From: Thermodesulfobacteriota bacterium
GTDB taxonomy: Bacteria > Desulfobacterota > Desulfobacteria > Desulfobacterales > Desulfosudaceae
Assembly (NCBI GenBank): GCA_040753795.1
Contig: JBFMDX010000017.1
Span: 1 to 64,000, forward strand
Length of the DNA stretch: 64,000 bases
Direction: 5' to 3'
Shown: positions 18,605 through 27,909 of the stretch, piece after piece
How positions within the stretch are numbered: position 1 is the stretch's first letter
Layout of the letters: every line of letters starts with the position of its first letter
The notes under the pieces: generated by a model
What the model saw: the letters and a program-made list of their open reading frames with translations, nothing else
Told to the model about the DNA's origin: nothing
The model's database searches: none
Program-made: the position numbers and the translations under genes

Positions 18605-19570
18605 ATGAGCAAGTCCGCCGGCCATAAACATCACCGGGAAAAAGACACGGAAACGGAGGCCCCGGCCACGCCCGGGGCCATGGTTCCCGCTCCCGCTCCC
18701 GGCAGGAGCCTGGTCACTACCGACCCGCTCCAGCGATATTTAAGGGAGGTCTCACGATACAACCTGATTTCCAGGGAAGAAGAGATCGATCTGGGCCGTC
18801 GCATCCAGGAAGACAATGATGAGGAGGCGGCCTATCTTCTCGCCACGGCCAATCTGCGGCTGGTGGTTAAAATCGCACTGGAATTCCAGCGGGTCTGGAT
18901 GCAGAACCTTCTGGATCTGGTCCAGGAGGGGAATATCGGCCTGATGCAGGCGGTAAAAAAGTTCGACCCGTACAAAAACGTGCGGTTTTCTTATTACGCC
19001 TCTTTCTGGATCAAGGCTTATATTCTCAAATTCATCATGGACAACTGGCGGCTGGTGAAAGTCGGCACCACCCAGAATCAGCGGAAGTTGTTTTTCAAGC
19101 TGAACAAGGAAAAACAGCGGCTGATCGACCAGGGATTCGAACCCCGGCCGAAACTGCTGGCGGAAAGACTGGGGGTGACGCAATCGGACGTCATCAACAT
19201 GGAGCAGCGCCTGAGCGCCTGGGATGTGTCCCTGGATGAACCCGTCAAGACCGATTCCGACACACAGCGGGGAGAGTTGCTGGATCTGGGGGAAGCCGAC
19301 TCACAGGAGGATCTGGTCGGAGACAAGGAATTAAAAAAGCTTATCGAAAAAAACCTGGCTGAATTTACAAAAACATTGAACGACCGGGAAATTGAAATCC
19401 TGAACCAGCGGATTTTCACGGATGAACCCGTGACCCTGCAGGATATAGGAGAACGCTACGATATTTCCCGGGAACGCGTCCGTCAACTGGAAAGCAATAT
19501 TATCAAAAAAATGAAAACTTTTTTCAGGGAACACATTGCCGACTTTGAAACCTACACTGATCAACATTAG
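18605..19570 (+). CDS. rpoH: RNA polymerase sigma-32 type factor (RpoH family)
   Basis: A 321-residue group 3 sigma-70 family factor. After a variable Ala/Pro-rich N-terminal extension (about 45 residues) come sigma region 1.2 (DPLQRYLREVSRYNLISREEE), region 2 (NLRLVVKIALEF, then DLVQEGNIGLMQAVKKFDP and FSYYASFWIKAYILKFIM), region 3, and region 4 with helix-turn-helix (TLQDIGERYDISRERVRQLE). The block QNQRKLFFKLNKEK matches the RpoH box that separates sigma-32 from other alternative factors, which supports a heat-shock role. Overlap with the next lipoprotein gene suggests they are co-transcribed. Confidence 0.9.
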   Translation: MSKSAGHKHHREKDTETEAPATPGAMVPAPAPGRSLVTTDPLQRYLREVSRYNLISREEEIDLGRRIQEDNDEEAAYLLATANLRLVVKIALEFQRVWMQNLLDLVQEGNIGLMQAVKKFDPYKNVRFSYYASFWIKAYILKFIMDNWRLVKVGTTQNQRKLFFKLNKEKQRLIDQGFEPRPKLLAERLGVTQSDVINMEQRLSAWDVSLDEPVKTDSDTQRGELLDLGEADSQEDLVGDKELKKLIEKNLAEFTKTLNDREIEILNQRIFTDEPVTLQDIGERYDISRERVRQLESNIIKKMKTFFREHIADFETYTDQH

Positions 19571-21494
19571 AGACAAGTTTCCGAACAGCCTTCCGACACT
19601 GGTTTTTCTGATCATCAGCCTGATCATTTCGGGTTGCGCGACGACGCCACCGATCCCGGACCTGCCGCCGGACACCGCCGGCGCAGACAGCGGCGGAAAT
19701 CATTACTATCACTTTATCCGTTCCGCCATGGAAAGCCGTCAGGACCGTACCGATCAGGCCATCGACCACATGAGCAGGGCGGTGGCTGACCGGCCGGACT
19801 CCGTTTTTCTGAAAAAAGAGTTGGTCTACCTCTATCTCCAGAGCAACAACACGGAAAAAGCGATGGGGGTCATCGCGGAGATCCTGGCCGTGGAGCCGGA
19901 CGACATCGGTACGCTGATCGTCGCCGGCACCATCAAAAAGCAGACCGGTCACGATGAAGAAGCGGCGGCTATTTTTGAAAAGGTTCTGACGCTGAATCCC
20001 GACCAGGAAACGGTTTACCATGTGCTGGGGGAATATTACCTTGAAAAAAATGACCTTGAAAGGGCGGCTGCCGTTTACGAACAAATGACCGGCAGATTTC
20101 CGGAGTCCTGGGAGGCCTTCTTTTTTTTAGGGAAAATACAGGCCCGCCAGAAAAAATTCGCGGAAGCGGAAAAAAGCTACCGCCGCTGCCTGGAACTTGA
20201 AAAAAGCCTGATCAGCCCGCGCTTTGAGCTGATCGTCCTGTATCGGCAGCAGTTCGCCGGTCCAATGGAAATAACCGTTCAATCCGGCGATACCCTGGCC
20301 TCTCTGTGCCGTAAACATTACCGGAAGGTTGATAACGAACTGAAAGACAATATCGTTGCCGCCAACCCCCACATTTCGGATGTAACGGATCTGAAGCCCG
20401 GCCAGAAGCTCACGCTTCCGGGATTAACCAAACCCTGCGGCAAGGTTTGTCAGAAAAACATTATCCATCTATACAATTCCATTCTGGCCGATTATCCGGA
20501 CAACGCCAGGGCCGTCATGGAACTGGCCCTGTTCTACTATTCCATCGGCAACGTCAAGCAGGGAGACACCCTTTTAGTCGATCTGGGCCGTAATACCAAA
20601 ACCGAAACCGCCGCGCAGCAACTCATCCAGCAGATGTCCCAGGTTTTTATCAACCAGCAACGCTATGACGACGCCCAAACCGTTCTAAAGGGTCTGCTGC
20701 GGGGAGCGCCGGAAAACTCTGATCTGAACTATCTGATGGGGATGCTCTATAACAAACAGCAGCGGAAACCGGAAGCGCTGTCGTATTTTTCCAGAGTAAA
20801 GGAAGATTCGGCGTTTTACACCTCGGCTCTTTTGCAGATGGCGTTTCTGTACGAGGAGACGGACAGCCCAGAACAGGCTCAAGCCATCTTCGATTCCCTG
20901 CTGGAAAAAGAACCCGAAAACGTCGACCTGATCCTTTACGCCGGATCTTTTCGGGAAAGGCGGGAACAATATCAGCAGGCCGAGGCGCTTTTTCTCCGCG
21001 GCCTCAACCTGGAACCGGACAATGTTGATCTTCTCTTCCGGCTTGGCGTTATTTATGACAAAACCGGCAGAAAAGACGCGGTCATCGAAAAGATGAAAGC
21101 CATAATAAAAATCGCGCCGGATGACGCCAACGCGCTGAACTATCTGGGCTACACCTATGCCGATCTGGGCATCAATCTGGATGAGGCCCGGCAACTGATT
21201 GAAAAAGCCCTGACGATGGAGCCCGACAACGGCTATATTACCGACAGCCTGGGATGGGTCTATTACCAGCAGGGAGATTATGAAAAAGCGATTGAGCTAC
21301 TGAAAAGAGCGCTCCAGCTTACGCCGGACGACCCCATTCTGCTGGAGCACCTGGGCGACGCCTTTCTCAAGAACGGCGACACCGAAAAGGCGCTGGAGAC
21401 CTACCGACGCAGCCTGCAGTTCGCTCCGGAAAAAGACAAGGGAAAACTCATCAAAAAAATTGAAGACCTCTCCGGCCCGGTTGACAATCCATGA
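19536..21494 (+). CDS. TPR-repeat outer-membrane lipoprotein with embedded LysM domain
   Basis: A 652-residue protein overlapping rpoH by 35 bases. A lipobox signal peptide ends LIISGC (Cys34). TPR motifs fill most of the chain (for example KAMGVIAEILAVEPDD, EKAIELLKRALQLTPDDP). At about residues 246-295 a LysM domain (ITVQSGDTLASLCRKHY to LKPGQKLTLPG) interrupts the TPR array. LysM binds peptidoglycan glycan chains, so the protein may link an outer-membrane assembly to the wall, with TPRs as docking surface; this is inference. It is followed by a LolB-like lipoprotein with a 4-base ATGA overlap. Confidence 0.85.
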   Translation: MPTLKPTLINIRDKFPNSLPTLVFLIISLIISGCATTPPIPDLPPDTAGADSGGNHYYHFIRSAMESRQDRTDQAIDHMSRAVADRPDSVFLKKELVYLYLQSNNTEKAMGVIAEILAVEPDDIGTLIVAGTIKKQTGHDEEAAAIFEKVLTLNPDQETVYHVLGEYYLEKNDLERAAAVYEQMTGRFPESWEAFFFLGKIQARQKKFAEAEKSYRRCLELEKSLISPRFELIVLYRQQFAGPMEITVQSGDTLASLCRKHYRKVDNELKDNIVAANPHISDVTDLKPGQKLTLPGLTKPCGKVCQKNIIHLYNSILADYPDNARAVMELALFYYSIGNVKQGDTLLVDLGRNTKTETAAQQLIQQMSQVFINQQRYDDAQTVLKGLLRGAPENSDLNYLMGMLYNKQQRKPEALSYFSRVKEDSAFYTSALLQMAFLYEETDSPEQAQAIFDSLLEKEPENVDLILYAGSFRERREQYQQAEALFLRGLNLEPDNVDLLFRLGVIYDKTGRKDAVIEKMKAIIKIAPDDANALNYLGYTYADLGINLDEARQLIEKALTMEPDNGYITDSLGWVYYQQGDYEKAIELLKRALQLTPDDPILLEHLGDAFLKNGDTEKALETYRRSLQFAPEKDKGKLIKKIEDLSGPVDNP

Positions 21495-22255
21495 GCGACA
21501 GGCGGACTTTCCCTTTTTTGTTGATTGTTCTTCTGGCGATAAGCGGCTGCGCGGGTCTGGCGCCCAAACCGGAAAAGCGCATTTCCCCCGAAGCCGTCAA
21601 GCTGCTGGAACAGATCAGGGCGCACAATTCCCGGCTGACCGCCTGCAAGGGCATCGGCACGATCACTTTCCGGAACAGGGCCGACATGCCCCGGATGCGC
21701 TTCGCCTGGTTGTGCCGTCTGCCGGACTGCATCCGGCTGGAACTCCTGGGCGCGACCGGCACGCCCCTGCTTACCATGTCCGCCGACGGCGATAATTTCT
21801 ATTTCCTCCCCCGTACCGGCAGCGGCAGGATGCGCAAAGAGAAAGCGGCGGGTGTCACTCTCGGAAAAGCCATTGCCGTTCCCCTGACCATCCATGACGC
21901 CGCTCACCTGCTGGCGGGCCGGATACCGCTGCTTGATTTTGATACGGCCGAAAGGATCGAACCGGGCAACGGCCAATACGGCCTTCGCCTCCGGCAGAAC
22001 CGACCGGAAAGAACCGAGACCATCATCTTTGACGGAACGACGGACCGCCCCTGCCGCATTGAATTCCGGCAGGGCTCAAAAGATGGGCTGGAATACGCCG
22101 CGAGCTTCTCGGGGGTGCGGACAGCAGAGGATACAACGATACCTGAATCCATTATCCTTGAAAACGGCCAGGAAGAGTCCGTTGTCATCGAGATCAGCCG
22201 GTTCTGGCCGGAAACCGATCTGCCCATCGAAAAATTCGTGCTGACCGGGCCCTGA
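21491..22255 (+). CDS. LolB-like/DUF4292-type outer-membrane lipoprotein
   Basis: A 254-residue lipoprotein with lipobox LLAISGC near residue 20. The remainder is a beta-rich fold of the LolA/LolB type: an N-terminal helix (ISPEAVKLLEQIRAHNSRL), the strand pattern KGIGTITFRNRADMPRMRFAW, then LRLELLGATGTPLLTMSADG and FYFLPRTG. LolB anchors lipoproteins in the outer membrane after delivery by LolA. The start overlaps the stop of the TPR/LysM lipoprotein (ATGA), so the two are translationally coupled. Assignment to LolB proper against the wider DUF4292 group is uncertain. The gene converges with the stress-protein gene, leaving 9 bases between. Confidence 0.7.
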   Translation: MSDRRTFPFLLIVLLAISGCAGLAPKPEKRISPEAVKLLEQIRAHNSRLTACKGIGTITFRNRADMPRMRFAWLCRLPDCIRLELLGATGTPLLTMSADGDNFYFLPRTGSGRMRKEKAAGVTLGKAIAVPLTIHDAAHLLAGRIPLLDFDTAERIEPGNGQYGLRLRQNRPERTETIIFDGTTDRPCRIEFRQGSKDGLEYAASFSGVRTAEDTTIPESIILENGQEESVVIEISRFWPETDLPIEKFVLTGP

Positions 22256-22264
22256 AACCGGCCG

Positions 22265-22708
22265 TCAGGACTTGATGACCACAATGGCCGTCCCCTCCAA
22301 GGCCCTCACCAGCTTGACGCTGGGATCCCCCAGCACAAACTCTTCCGCCTTGGACATTTTTTTACGCCCGATCACCACCATATTGTAAGTGCCCTTTTTA
22401 AACACGTCCATAATACCGTCGCTGATCGTATCGTAAGGCTCGGCCACCAGTTCAATCCCGATATTGCCCTCCAGAAAGCCTCCCTCCACCAGTTGTTCTC
22501 TGGCCCTGGCGAGTACTCCCCTGTACCGGTCCGCCTGCTCGGCCATGTATTTTTTCCCCATCATTTCTTCACCGGAAGAAGGCTTCCGGAAAACGTGGAC
22601 CAGCCGGATATACACCTCTTCCGGCACAAAAGGCAGAGAAGCCAGATAGTTGATCGCCGCTCTGGAGCTGGCTGATTCATTAACCGCAAAAAGAATGGAA
22701 ATACCCAA
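22265..22708 (-). CDS. Universal stress protein (UspA family)
   Basis: A 147-residue single Usp domain: N-terminal strand ISILFAVNESASSRAAINYL, a central YDTISDGIMDVFKKGTYNMVVIGRKK, and C-terminal VKLVRALEGTAIVVI. The ATP-binding pattern GxxGxxxxxxxxGS is degenerate here (GRKKMSKAEEFVLGDPS), so nucleotide binding is doubtful. It is the last gene of a three-gene set GAF - kinase-like - Usp with spacings of a few bases, which suggests a signalling or stress role for the whole set. Confidence 0.85.
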   Translation of the reverse strand: MGISILFAVNESASSRAAINYLASLPFVPEEVYIRLVHVFRKPSSGEEMMGKKYMAEQADRYRGVLARAREQLVEGGFLEGNIGIELVAEPYDTISDGIMDVFKKGTYNMVVIGRKKMSKAEEFVLGDPSVKLVRALEGTAIVVIKS

Positions 22709-22724
22709 GGCGGCACCTCCCTGA

Positions 22725-23645
22725 TTATTGGTAGTATGGAAAATTATCCAGAAACCAGTTCAAATCGTCGATGATTTCATTAACCGTTTCATAGTAAACC
22801 GGGGCGCCGGTAGAGAAAAACATCAGGATGCTGTTCAGCGACTCCGGAATGATCGGATACAGCTTGGCCAGATTGATGAACCGGCGCGGATCCAGCAGCG
22901 CGAAATCCTCCGGCTCCACCCGGTCCGCCAGGTCGCCGTACTTGAACCGGTCCGTTTTGATCATGTAATAATTATGAAACCCCATTCCAACGGCGTAACT
23001 CAGAACATTGCCCAGGCCGAAGACATCCAGGCTGAATGGGTTTTCCGTGCTTTGAAAATCGTAATCAAAATCGATCCAGACATAATTGCCGGTCCGGTTC
23101 TCCACGAATAAGTGGTCGTTCCTGATGTCGCCGTGTTTAAAACCATTGGCATGCAGGAACCGGATGGCCTCAAGGGACTTGACCAGGTTCCGCAGCACAT
23201 CCGGCAGCATGTTTTTGAAATACGTTTCGTACGGCATGGAAAGTGAGCCGATATAATTCATGAAACTTTCACCGCGGACGATGTCCAGTACCCGGATGTT
23301 GTTGCCTTTGTCGTCGTAGAACACCTCGCCCTGCATGAAATCCGGCCGGCCTTTAACTAAAGAAAGGATTTTCCCCTCTTTTTCCGGATCCCGGAAGCAC
23401 TTGATTTTCACCCCCCCCAGGGAAGCGGTAAAGGATTCGAAAAAAGCCAGTTTGATCAGCTTCCGTTCCCGCGTGTCCACATCAATGGCCCGTTTCACCC
23501 AGAACTTGGGGTCCTCGATACCGAACCGGAGTTCACGGGCATGGCCAAGGATCTCGTACCGCCTGCCGCCGATGACAAGTTCATCCCCCTTGTCAATGGA
23601 GAAAAAATCGGACGTGTCGCTGACCAGACGGGGTTTATTGTCCAT
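22725..23645 (-). CDS. Divergent protein-kinase-fold protein
   Basis: A 306-residue protein with a eukaryote-like kinase fold. A putative phosphate-anchoring Lys lies in RKLIKLAFFES (about 64-65). The catalytic loop is HGDIRNDHLFVEN (171-183) and the metal-binding segment is IDFDYD (191-196). The usual HxDxxxxN loop has His178 in place of Asn and the DFG motif reads DFD, so activity may be altered or lost. No transmembrane helix or sensor domain is visible. It begins four bases after the GAF gene ends and precedes the universal stress gene, so all three are probably one operon. Confidence 0.75.
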   Translation of the reverse strand: MDNKPRLVSDTSDFFSIDKGDELVIGGRRYEILGHARELRFGIEDPKFWVKRAIDVDTRERKLIKLAFFESFTASLGGVKIKCFRDPEKEGKILSLVKGRPDFMQGEVFYDDKGNNIRVLDIVRGESFMNYIGSLSMPYETYFKNMLPDVLRNLVKSLEAIRFLHANGFKHGDIRNDHLFVENRTGNYVWIDFDYDFQSTENPFSLDVFGLGNVLSYAVGMGFHNYYMIKTDRFKYGDLADRVEPEDFALLDPRRFINLAKLYPIIPESLNSILMFFSTGAPVYYETVNEIIDDLNWFLDNFPYYQ

Positions 23646-23649
23646 GGAA

Positions 23650-24219
23650 TCAGTACAACCCCTTCAACAGGCGGGGCGGGATGCTGCCCATGGCCGCCTT
23701 GACCCCTTCCAGGAAGTTCTCCAGGCCGTTCTTTTCCAGCACAACCGCCAGCTGCAGGCACAGCGTCGAGATGGAATCAATATCCTCCTCGTTAAAATAC
23801 TGGACCTCGGCCGTGTACATCCGCAACAGCCCCAGCACGTTGTCGCCATACATGATCGGCACCGAAAGCATGGATTTGACCCCCTCTTTCACGGCTTCGT
23901 CGGGATAGCTGATCAGAAGGCTGTTCTGCATGTCCTCGATAAAAACGGGCGTTTTTTTAAAAAAAGCCGTATCCCGGGCGTCGATGAAAATCGGCCCCTT
24001 GTTGATGTAGTGGTCGCTCAGCCCGCAGCTCCTGACGGAGAACAACTGCTTTTCCCGCTCATCAAACAGCAGGATACAACAGCCTTTGATGGAAAACGTC
24101 CGGTGCAGTCCCTCCACGATATGATTGAAGAGAATATTCAGGTCGCCGTAATTGGATATGGCCCTGCTGATTGCCTTAAACTCTTTTAGATGGAACTTAC
24201 GGGCTACTGTTTTGGACAT
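23650..24219 (-). CDS. GAF-domain protein
   Basis: A 189-residue protein. The start at 24219 is preferred because AAGGAGG lies just upstream; the earlier in-frame ATG at 24234 overlaps that ribosome site. One GAF domain fills the chain: ILFNHIVEGLHRTFSIKGCCILLFDE, then LFSVRSCGLSDHYINKGPI, then SVPIMYGDNVLGLLRMYT. GAF domains bind small ligands such as cyclic nucleotides, haem or redox cofactors. No output domain is attached, so it probably acts through partners, most plausibly the kinase-like protein encoded next to it. Confidence 0.8.
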   Translation of the reverse strand: MSKTVARKFHLKEFKAISRAISNYGDLNILFNHIVEGLHRTFSIKGCCILLFDEREKQLFSVRSCGLSDHYINKGPIFIDARDTAFFKKTPVFIEDMQNSLLISYPDEAVKEGVKSMLSVPIMYGDNVLGLLRMYTAEVQYFNEEDIDSISTLCLQLAVVLEKNGLENFLEGVKAAMGSIPPRLLKGLY

Positions 24220-24288
24220 CATTTCCTCCTTCATTTGTGACTGGCGCAGTCTTCCCGCGTCGAAACGGCTTTTGGGGAGCCGGACGGT

Positions 24289-24993
24289 TCACTCCCGGTT
24301 CGATCCGGGATCGAACCGCCAGGGGCCCGGAATCGACGGCATGGCCACGGCCGTCGTCAGCTCCGATAGAAACCGGCGGCGGGAAATTTCCCTGGCACCG
24401 AAACGCACCAGGTTGGCGGTAGTGGTCTGGCAGTCGATCAGTTGAAAACCATTGCTATTCAGAAATGCCGTCAGGTGAACAAGCGCCACCTTGGCGGCGT
24501 TGCTTGCCCTGGTAAACATCGATTCGCCGAAAAAGCACCGCCCCATGGCCACCCCATAAAGACCGCCGGCCAGTTCTTCCCCGACCCAGGCCTCCACCGA
24601 ATGGGCCAGGCCGGCTTCATGCAGACCGCAATAGGCCTCTATCATTCCGCCGGTGATCCACGTTCCCCCTTCCCCCTTCCTTCTGGCGGTTGCACAGGCG
24701 GTGATCACGTCCCGGAAGGCCGTGTCAAACCGGACGCTAAACATCCGTTTGTTGATCACCCGGCGAAGGCTCGCGGATATTTTTATTTCGTTGGGATACA
24801 ATACCAGCCGGGGATCCGGAGACCACCACAGCACCGGCTCTCCTTCTGAGAACCAGGGGAAAATGCCGGATTGATAAGCCGTCACCAGACGATCGACCGT
24901 CAAATCGCCGCCCACGGCCAGCAAACCGCTGGGGTCGGCCAGACGCGGCGGCGGAAATCCGGATGAATCACCGGTTAACAAAAAAATCGTCAT
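24289..24993 (-). CDS. aat: Leucyl/phenylalanyl-tRNA--protein transferase
   Basis: A 234-residue enzyme that adds Leu or Phe from charged tRNA to proteins with N-terminal Arg or Lys, marking them for ClpS/ClpAP. Family motifs are clear: FPPPRLADPSGLLAVGGDL, YQSGIFPWFSEGEPVLWWSPDPR, TWITGGMIEAYCGLHEAGLAHSVEAW, GGLYGVAMGRCFFGESMF and LIDCQTTTANLVRFGAREI. Length matches E. coli Aat. It lies 44 bases downstream of clpA on the same strand, giving a clpS-clpA-aat set. Confidence 0.96.
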   Translation of the reverse strand: MTIFLLTGDSSGFPPPRLADPSGLLAVGGDLTVDRLVTAYQSGIFPWFSEGEPVLWWSPDPRLVLYPNEIKISASLRRVINKRMFSVRFDTAFRDVITACATARRKGEGGTWITGGMIEAYCGLHEAGLAHSVEAWVGEELAGGLYGVAMGRCFFGESMFTRASNAAKVALVHLTAFLNSNGFQLIDCQTTTANLVRFGAREISRRRFLSELTTAVAMPSIPGPWRFDPGSNRE

Positions 24994-25037
24994 GGCAAAG
25001 GATCACTATGCCTGCCGCCGGACGTCGTCCGTTTTTC

Positions 25038-27314
25038 TTAAGAAACGGGTTTGGAAGGACCGGGCCGCCGATAGGAGAAAGTCAGCTCGCCATCGGCCAG
25101 GTCGACATCCACCTCGCCGCCTTTTTCCAGACGGCCGAACAGAATCTCATCGGACAGAACGTCCTTGATTTTTGTCTGAATCAGCCTGTCCAGAGGACGG
25201 GCGCCGTAAACCGGGTCATGTCCCTCCCGGGCCAGCCATTGTCTTGCCGCCTGAGAAAGGGAGAGCTGTATCTTATGCGTTTCCAGTTGAGAGGAGAGCT
25301 GACGGATAAATTTGTCCACCACTTTTTCCATGATCTCGGGCGTCAGCGAATGAAAGGCGATGATCCCGTCCAGCCGGTTCCGGAATTCCGGAGTAAAAAA
25401 ATTCTCCACGGCTTTTTTCCCTTTACCTCCGGGATCGGCCACATCGCTGCCGAACCCGATGGACTGGCTGCTGATCTCCCGGGACCCGACGTTTGATGTC
25501 ATGATGACGATCACGTTCCGGAAGTCGGCCTCCTTGCCGTTATTGTCCGTCAGAACGGCCCGATCCATAATCTGCAGCAGGATGTTAAACACATCCATAT
25601 GGGCCTTTTCAATTTCATCCAGGAGCAAGACGCAGTGCGGCTGTTTGCGGACCCGGTCGGTGAGCAGGCCGGCCTGTTCAAAACCGACATACCCCGGCGG
25701 TGCGCCGATCAGTCGGGCGACGGAATGTTTTTCCATGTATTCGCTCATGTCGAACCGGAAAAAGCCGACGCCGAGAATGCCGGCCAGCTGCCGGGCGATT
25801 TCCGTTTTTCCGACACCAGTCGGGCCGGTGAAGAGGAAGGAACCGATCGGCTTGTCCGGCCGGGCCAGACCGGCCCGATTGCGTTTAATGGAGGACGCCA
25901 AAAAGGAGATGGCCTCGTCCTGTCCGAAGACAACCGCTTTTAACTCCCGCTCCAGACCGGCCAACCGTTCGCGGTCATCCCGGGAAACCCGCTGCACGGG
26001 AATTTTGGCCATGGCGGCGACCACCTTCTCGATATCGGCCGGGTTCACTTTCGTCCGGTGCGCGCCGCCGGACAGCCGGATGGCGGCGCCCGCCTCGTCA
26101 ATGACGTCAATGGCCTTGTCCGGAAGAAACCGGTCGTTCAGGTAACGGGCGGAGAGTTCCACCGCGCTTTTCAGGGCCGCTTCCGTAAACACGATTTCAT
26201 GATGGGCCTCATACCGCTCCTTCAGCCCTTTCAGGATCATGACGGTATCCTCTTCGGAAGGCTCGCTGATCTCTATTTTCTCGAACCGCCGGGACATGGC
26301 CCGGTCTTTTTCAAAATGATTGCGGTATTCCTCATAGGTAGTGGAGCCGATACAGCGGATATCACCGGTGGACAGGACCGGTTTGAGAATGTTGGCCGCG
26401 TCCATGGTGCCGCTGCTGGTCGCGCCGGCGCCGACGATGGTGTGAATCTCATCGATAAACAGGATCGCGTTCTTTCTTTTCTTCAGGGCCAGAATCACCT
26501 TTTTCAGCCGCTGCTCAAAATCTCCCCTGAATTTCGTTCCAGCCAGAAGCGACCCCATGTCCAGCGAATAAATGCGGACGTCGTCCAGCAGGGAGGGCAC
26601 ATTCCCGCTGTGGACTTTCTGCGCCAGCCCTTCGGCGATGGCGGTTTTTCCCACGCCCGGATCGCCGACCAGAATCGGGTTGTTTTTCTTGCGGCGGCAA
26701 AGCACCTGAATGGTCCGCTGCATTTCCCTTTCCCGGCCGATAAAAGGATCGATCTTTCCTTCGGCCGCCCGTTGCACCAGTTCAACCGTGAAAACTTCCA
26801 GTGGATCCAGCTTGGTCTTGCGTTTGCCCGGATCCAACTGCCGTTCCACTTCCTCGGCTTCATCAGGCGCGTCGGGCGCGTCGGCGCTGTCCTGATAATG
26901 GGAGATATAGTTCAACACCTCCAAACGCGTAATGCCCTCTTTCTCCAGAAAGAAAACGGCATGGGAAGACTTTTCTTCAAAAATCGCCGCCAGGATATCT
27001 CCCACGACGACCTTCTCTTTTTCGGCCGAACGGGCATGGTTGACGGCCCTCTGAATCACCCGCTGAAAGCCGATGGTCTGCTGCAAAACGTATTCCTCAC
27101 CATGGGGAACGCTTTCCACCTTGTGCCGGAAAAAACTCTCCAGCGCGCTCTTCAGTTCCTCCACATTTCCGCCGCAACCGGTGATGATTTCAATCCCGGA
27201 AGTATCATGAAGAATGGCGTAGAGGACATGCTCCAGGCAGACAAACTCATGGCGATATTTTTTCGCCTCGCTCACCGCGAAACCAAGAGTGGCACTGAGT
27301 TCTTTGCTGATCAT
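25038..27314 (-). CDS. clpA: ATP-dependent Clp protease ATP-binding subunit ClpA
   Basis: A 758-residue AAA+ unfoldase. The N-terminal double Clp-N domain (about 1-140) docks ClpS. The first AAA module has Walker [15 protein letters not shown] and Walker [15 protein letters not shown]; the second has [14 protein letters not shown] and [11 protein letters not shown]. The short spacing between modules (no ClpB-type coiled coil) identifies ClpA. A ClpP-binding loop IGF is present (SQSIGFGSD). No clpP gene is in this window. The gene is four bases downstream of clpS and followed by aat. Confidence 0.97.
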   Translation of the reverse strand: MISKELSATLGFAVSEAKKYRHEFVCLEHVLYAILHDTSGIEIITGCGGNVEELKSALESFFRHKVESVPHGEEYVLQQTIGFQRVIQRAVNHARSAEKEKVVVGDILAAIFEEKSSHAVFFLEKEGITRLEVLNYISHYQDSADAPDAPDEAEEVERQLDPGKRKTKLDPLEVFTVELVQRAAEGKIDPFIGREREMQRTIQVLCRRKKNNPILVGDPGVGKTAIAEGLAQKVHSGNVPSLLDDVRIYSLDMGSLLAGTKFRGDFEQRLKKVILALKKRKNAILFIDEIHTIVGAGATSSGTMDAANILKPVLSTGDIRCIGSTTYEEYRNHFEKDRAMSRRFEKIEISEPSEEDTVMILKGLKERYEAHHEIVFTEAALKSAVELSARYLNDRFLPDKAIDVIDEAGAAIRLSGGAHRTKVNPADIEKVVAAMAKIPVQRVSRDDRERLAGLERELKAVVFGQDEAISFLASSIKRNRAGLARPDKPIGSFLFTGPTGVGKTEIARQLAGILGVGFFRFDMSEYMEKHSVARLIGAPPGYVGFEQAGLLTDRVRKQPHCVLLLDEIEKAHMDVFNILLQIMDRAVLTDNNGKEADFRNVIVIMTSNVGSREISSQSIGFGSDVADPGGKGKKAVENFFTPEFRNRLDGIIAFHSLTPEIMEKVVDKFIRQLSSQLETHKIQLSLSQAARQWLAREGHDPVYGARPLDRLIQTKIKDVLSDEILFGRLEKGGEVDVDLADGELTFSYRRPGPSKPVS

Positions 27315-27318
27315 CGGC

Positions 27319-27633
27319 TTATTCCCTTTCCATGGTGCACTTCAGCGGAAATCCTCTTTCGCGGGCCAGAGCGGACACCATGTCCACTTTTGTTTCAGCA
27401 ATTTCATAAGTGAAAACCCCGCAAACCCCCATGCCGCTACGGTGAACATTCAGCATAATCATGGTGGCTTCTTCGAATGATTTTTTGAACACACGCCGCA
27501 GGACTTCCACCACAAACTCCATGGTGGTGTAATCATCATTGTGCAGCAGCACCTTGTATAATGACGGCGGTCGGACCCGTAACCGGGTCGTCGGTGAGAC
27601 ACCGCTTTGCATGTCAGGGCTGCGTCCGCTCAT
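27319..27633 (-). CDS. clpS: ClpS adaptor for N-degron substrates
   Basis: A 104-residue adaptor that binds N-terminal Leu, Phe, Trp or Tyr and hands substrates to ClpA. The core YKVLLHNDDYTTMEFVVEVL is diagnostic; the DD-T-M-F-V residues line the degron pocket. It continues with a conserved VHRSGMGVCGVFTYEIAETK (His and Cys/Gly block) and ends with LKCTMERE. The variable N-terminal tail (about 22 residues) is rich in Ser and Arg. First gene of the clpS-clpA-aat set. Confidence 0.95.
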   Translation of the reverse strand: MSGRSPDMQSGVSPTTRLRVRPPSLYKVLLHNDDYTTMEFVVEVLRRVFKKSFEEATMIMLNVHRSGMGVCGVFTYEIAETKVDMVSALARERGFPLKCTMERE

Positions 27634-27760
27634 GGATCTTTCCTGCGAATGGGTTCAAACGGTTTACGACTGCAAGAACGCGCGTGAATGTCTGTCAGCA
27701 GCAATGTTCTGAATAAAAAGTATACCTGTCCATCATCAAAAAATCAAGGGGAGCGATGAG

Positions 27761-27805
27761 AAACGGCAGCGGTCTGATCCCGGATCCGGCCGGGAATCGC
27801 CGTTT
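27761..27805. terminator. Hairpin between clpS and secA, possible terminator
   Basis: AAACGGC (27761-27767) pairs with GCCGTTT (27799-27805), with an inner CCCGG/CCGGG element in the loop. A short T-run follows the outer stem on the plus strand, and TTTCTC follows it on the minus strand. It lies downstream of secA in the secA direction and upstream of clpS, so it could end the secA transcript. The stem is short and the U-tract poor, so confidence is low. Confidence 0.35.
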
Positions 27806-27909
27806 TAAAAATAATTTAATGTATTCAAATTGTTGTAGCGGAACTACACAACGCATGTGGCCGGGCGGGACGCCGTGAATCATGATAAAAATCCGAGAGC
27901 AGGGATCTT

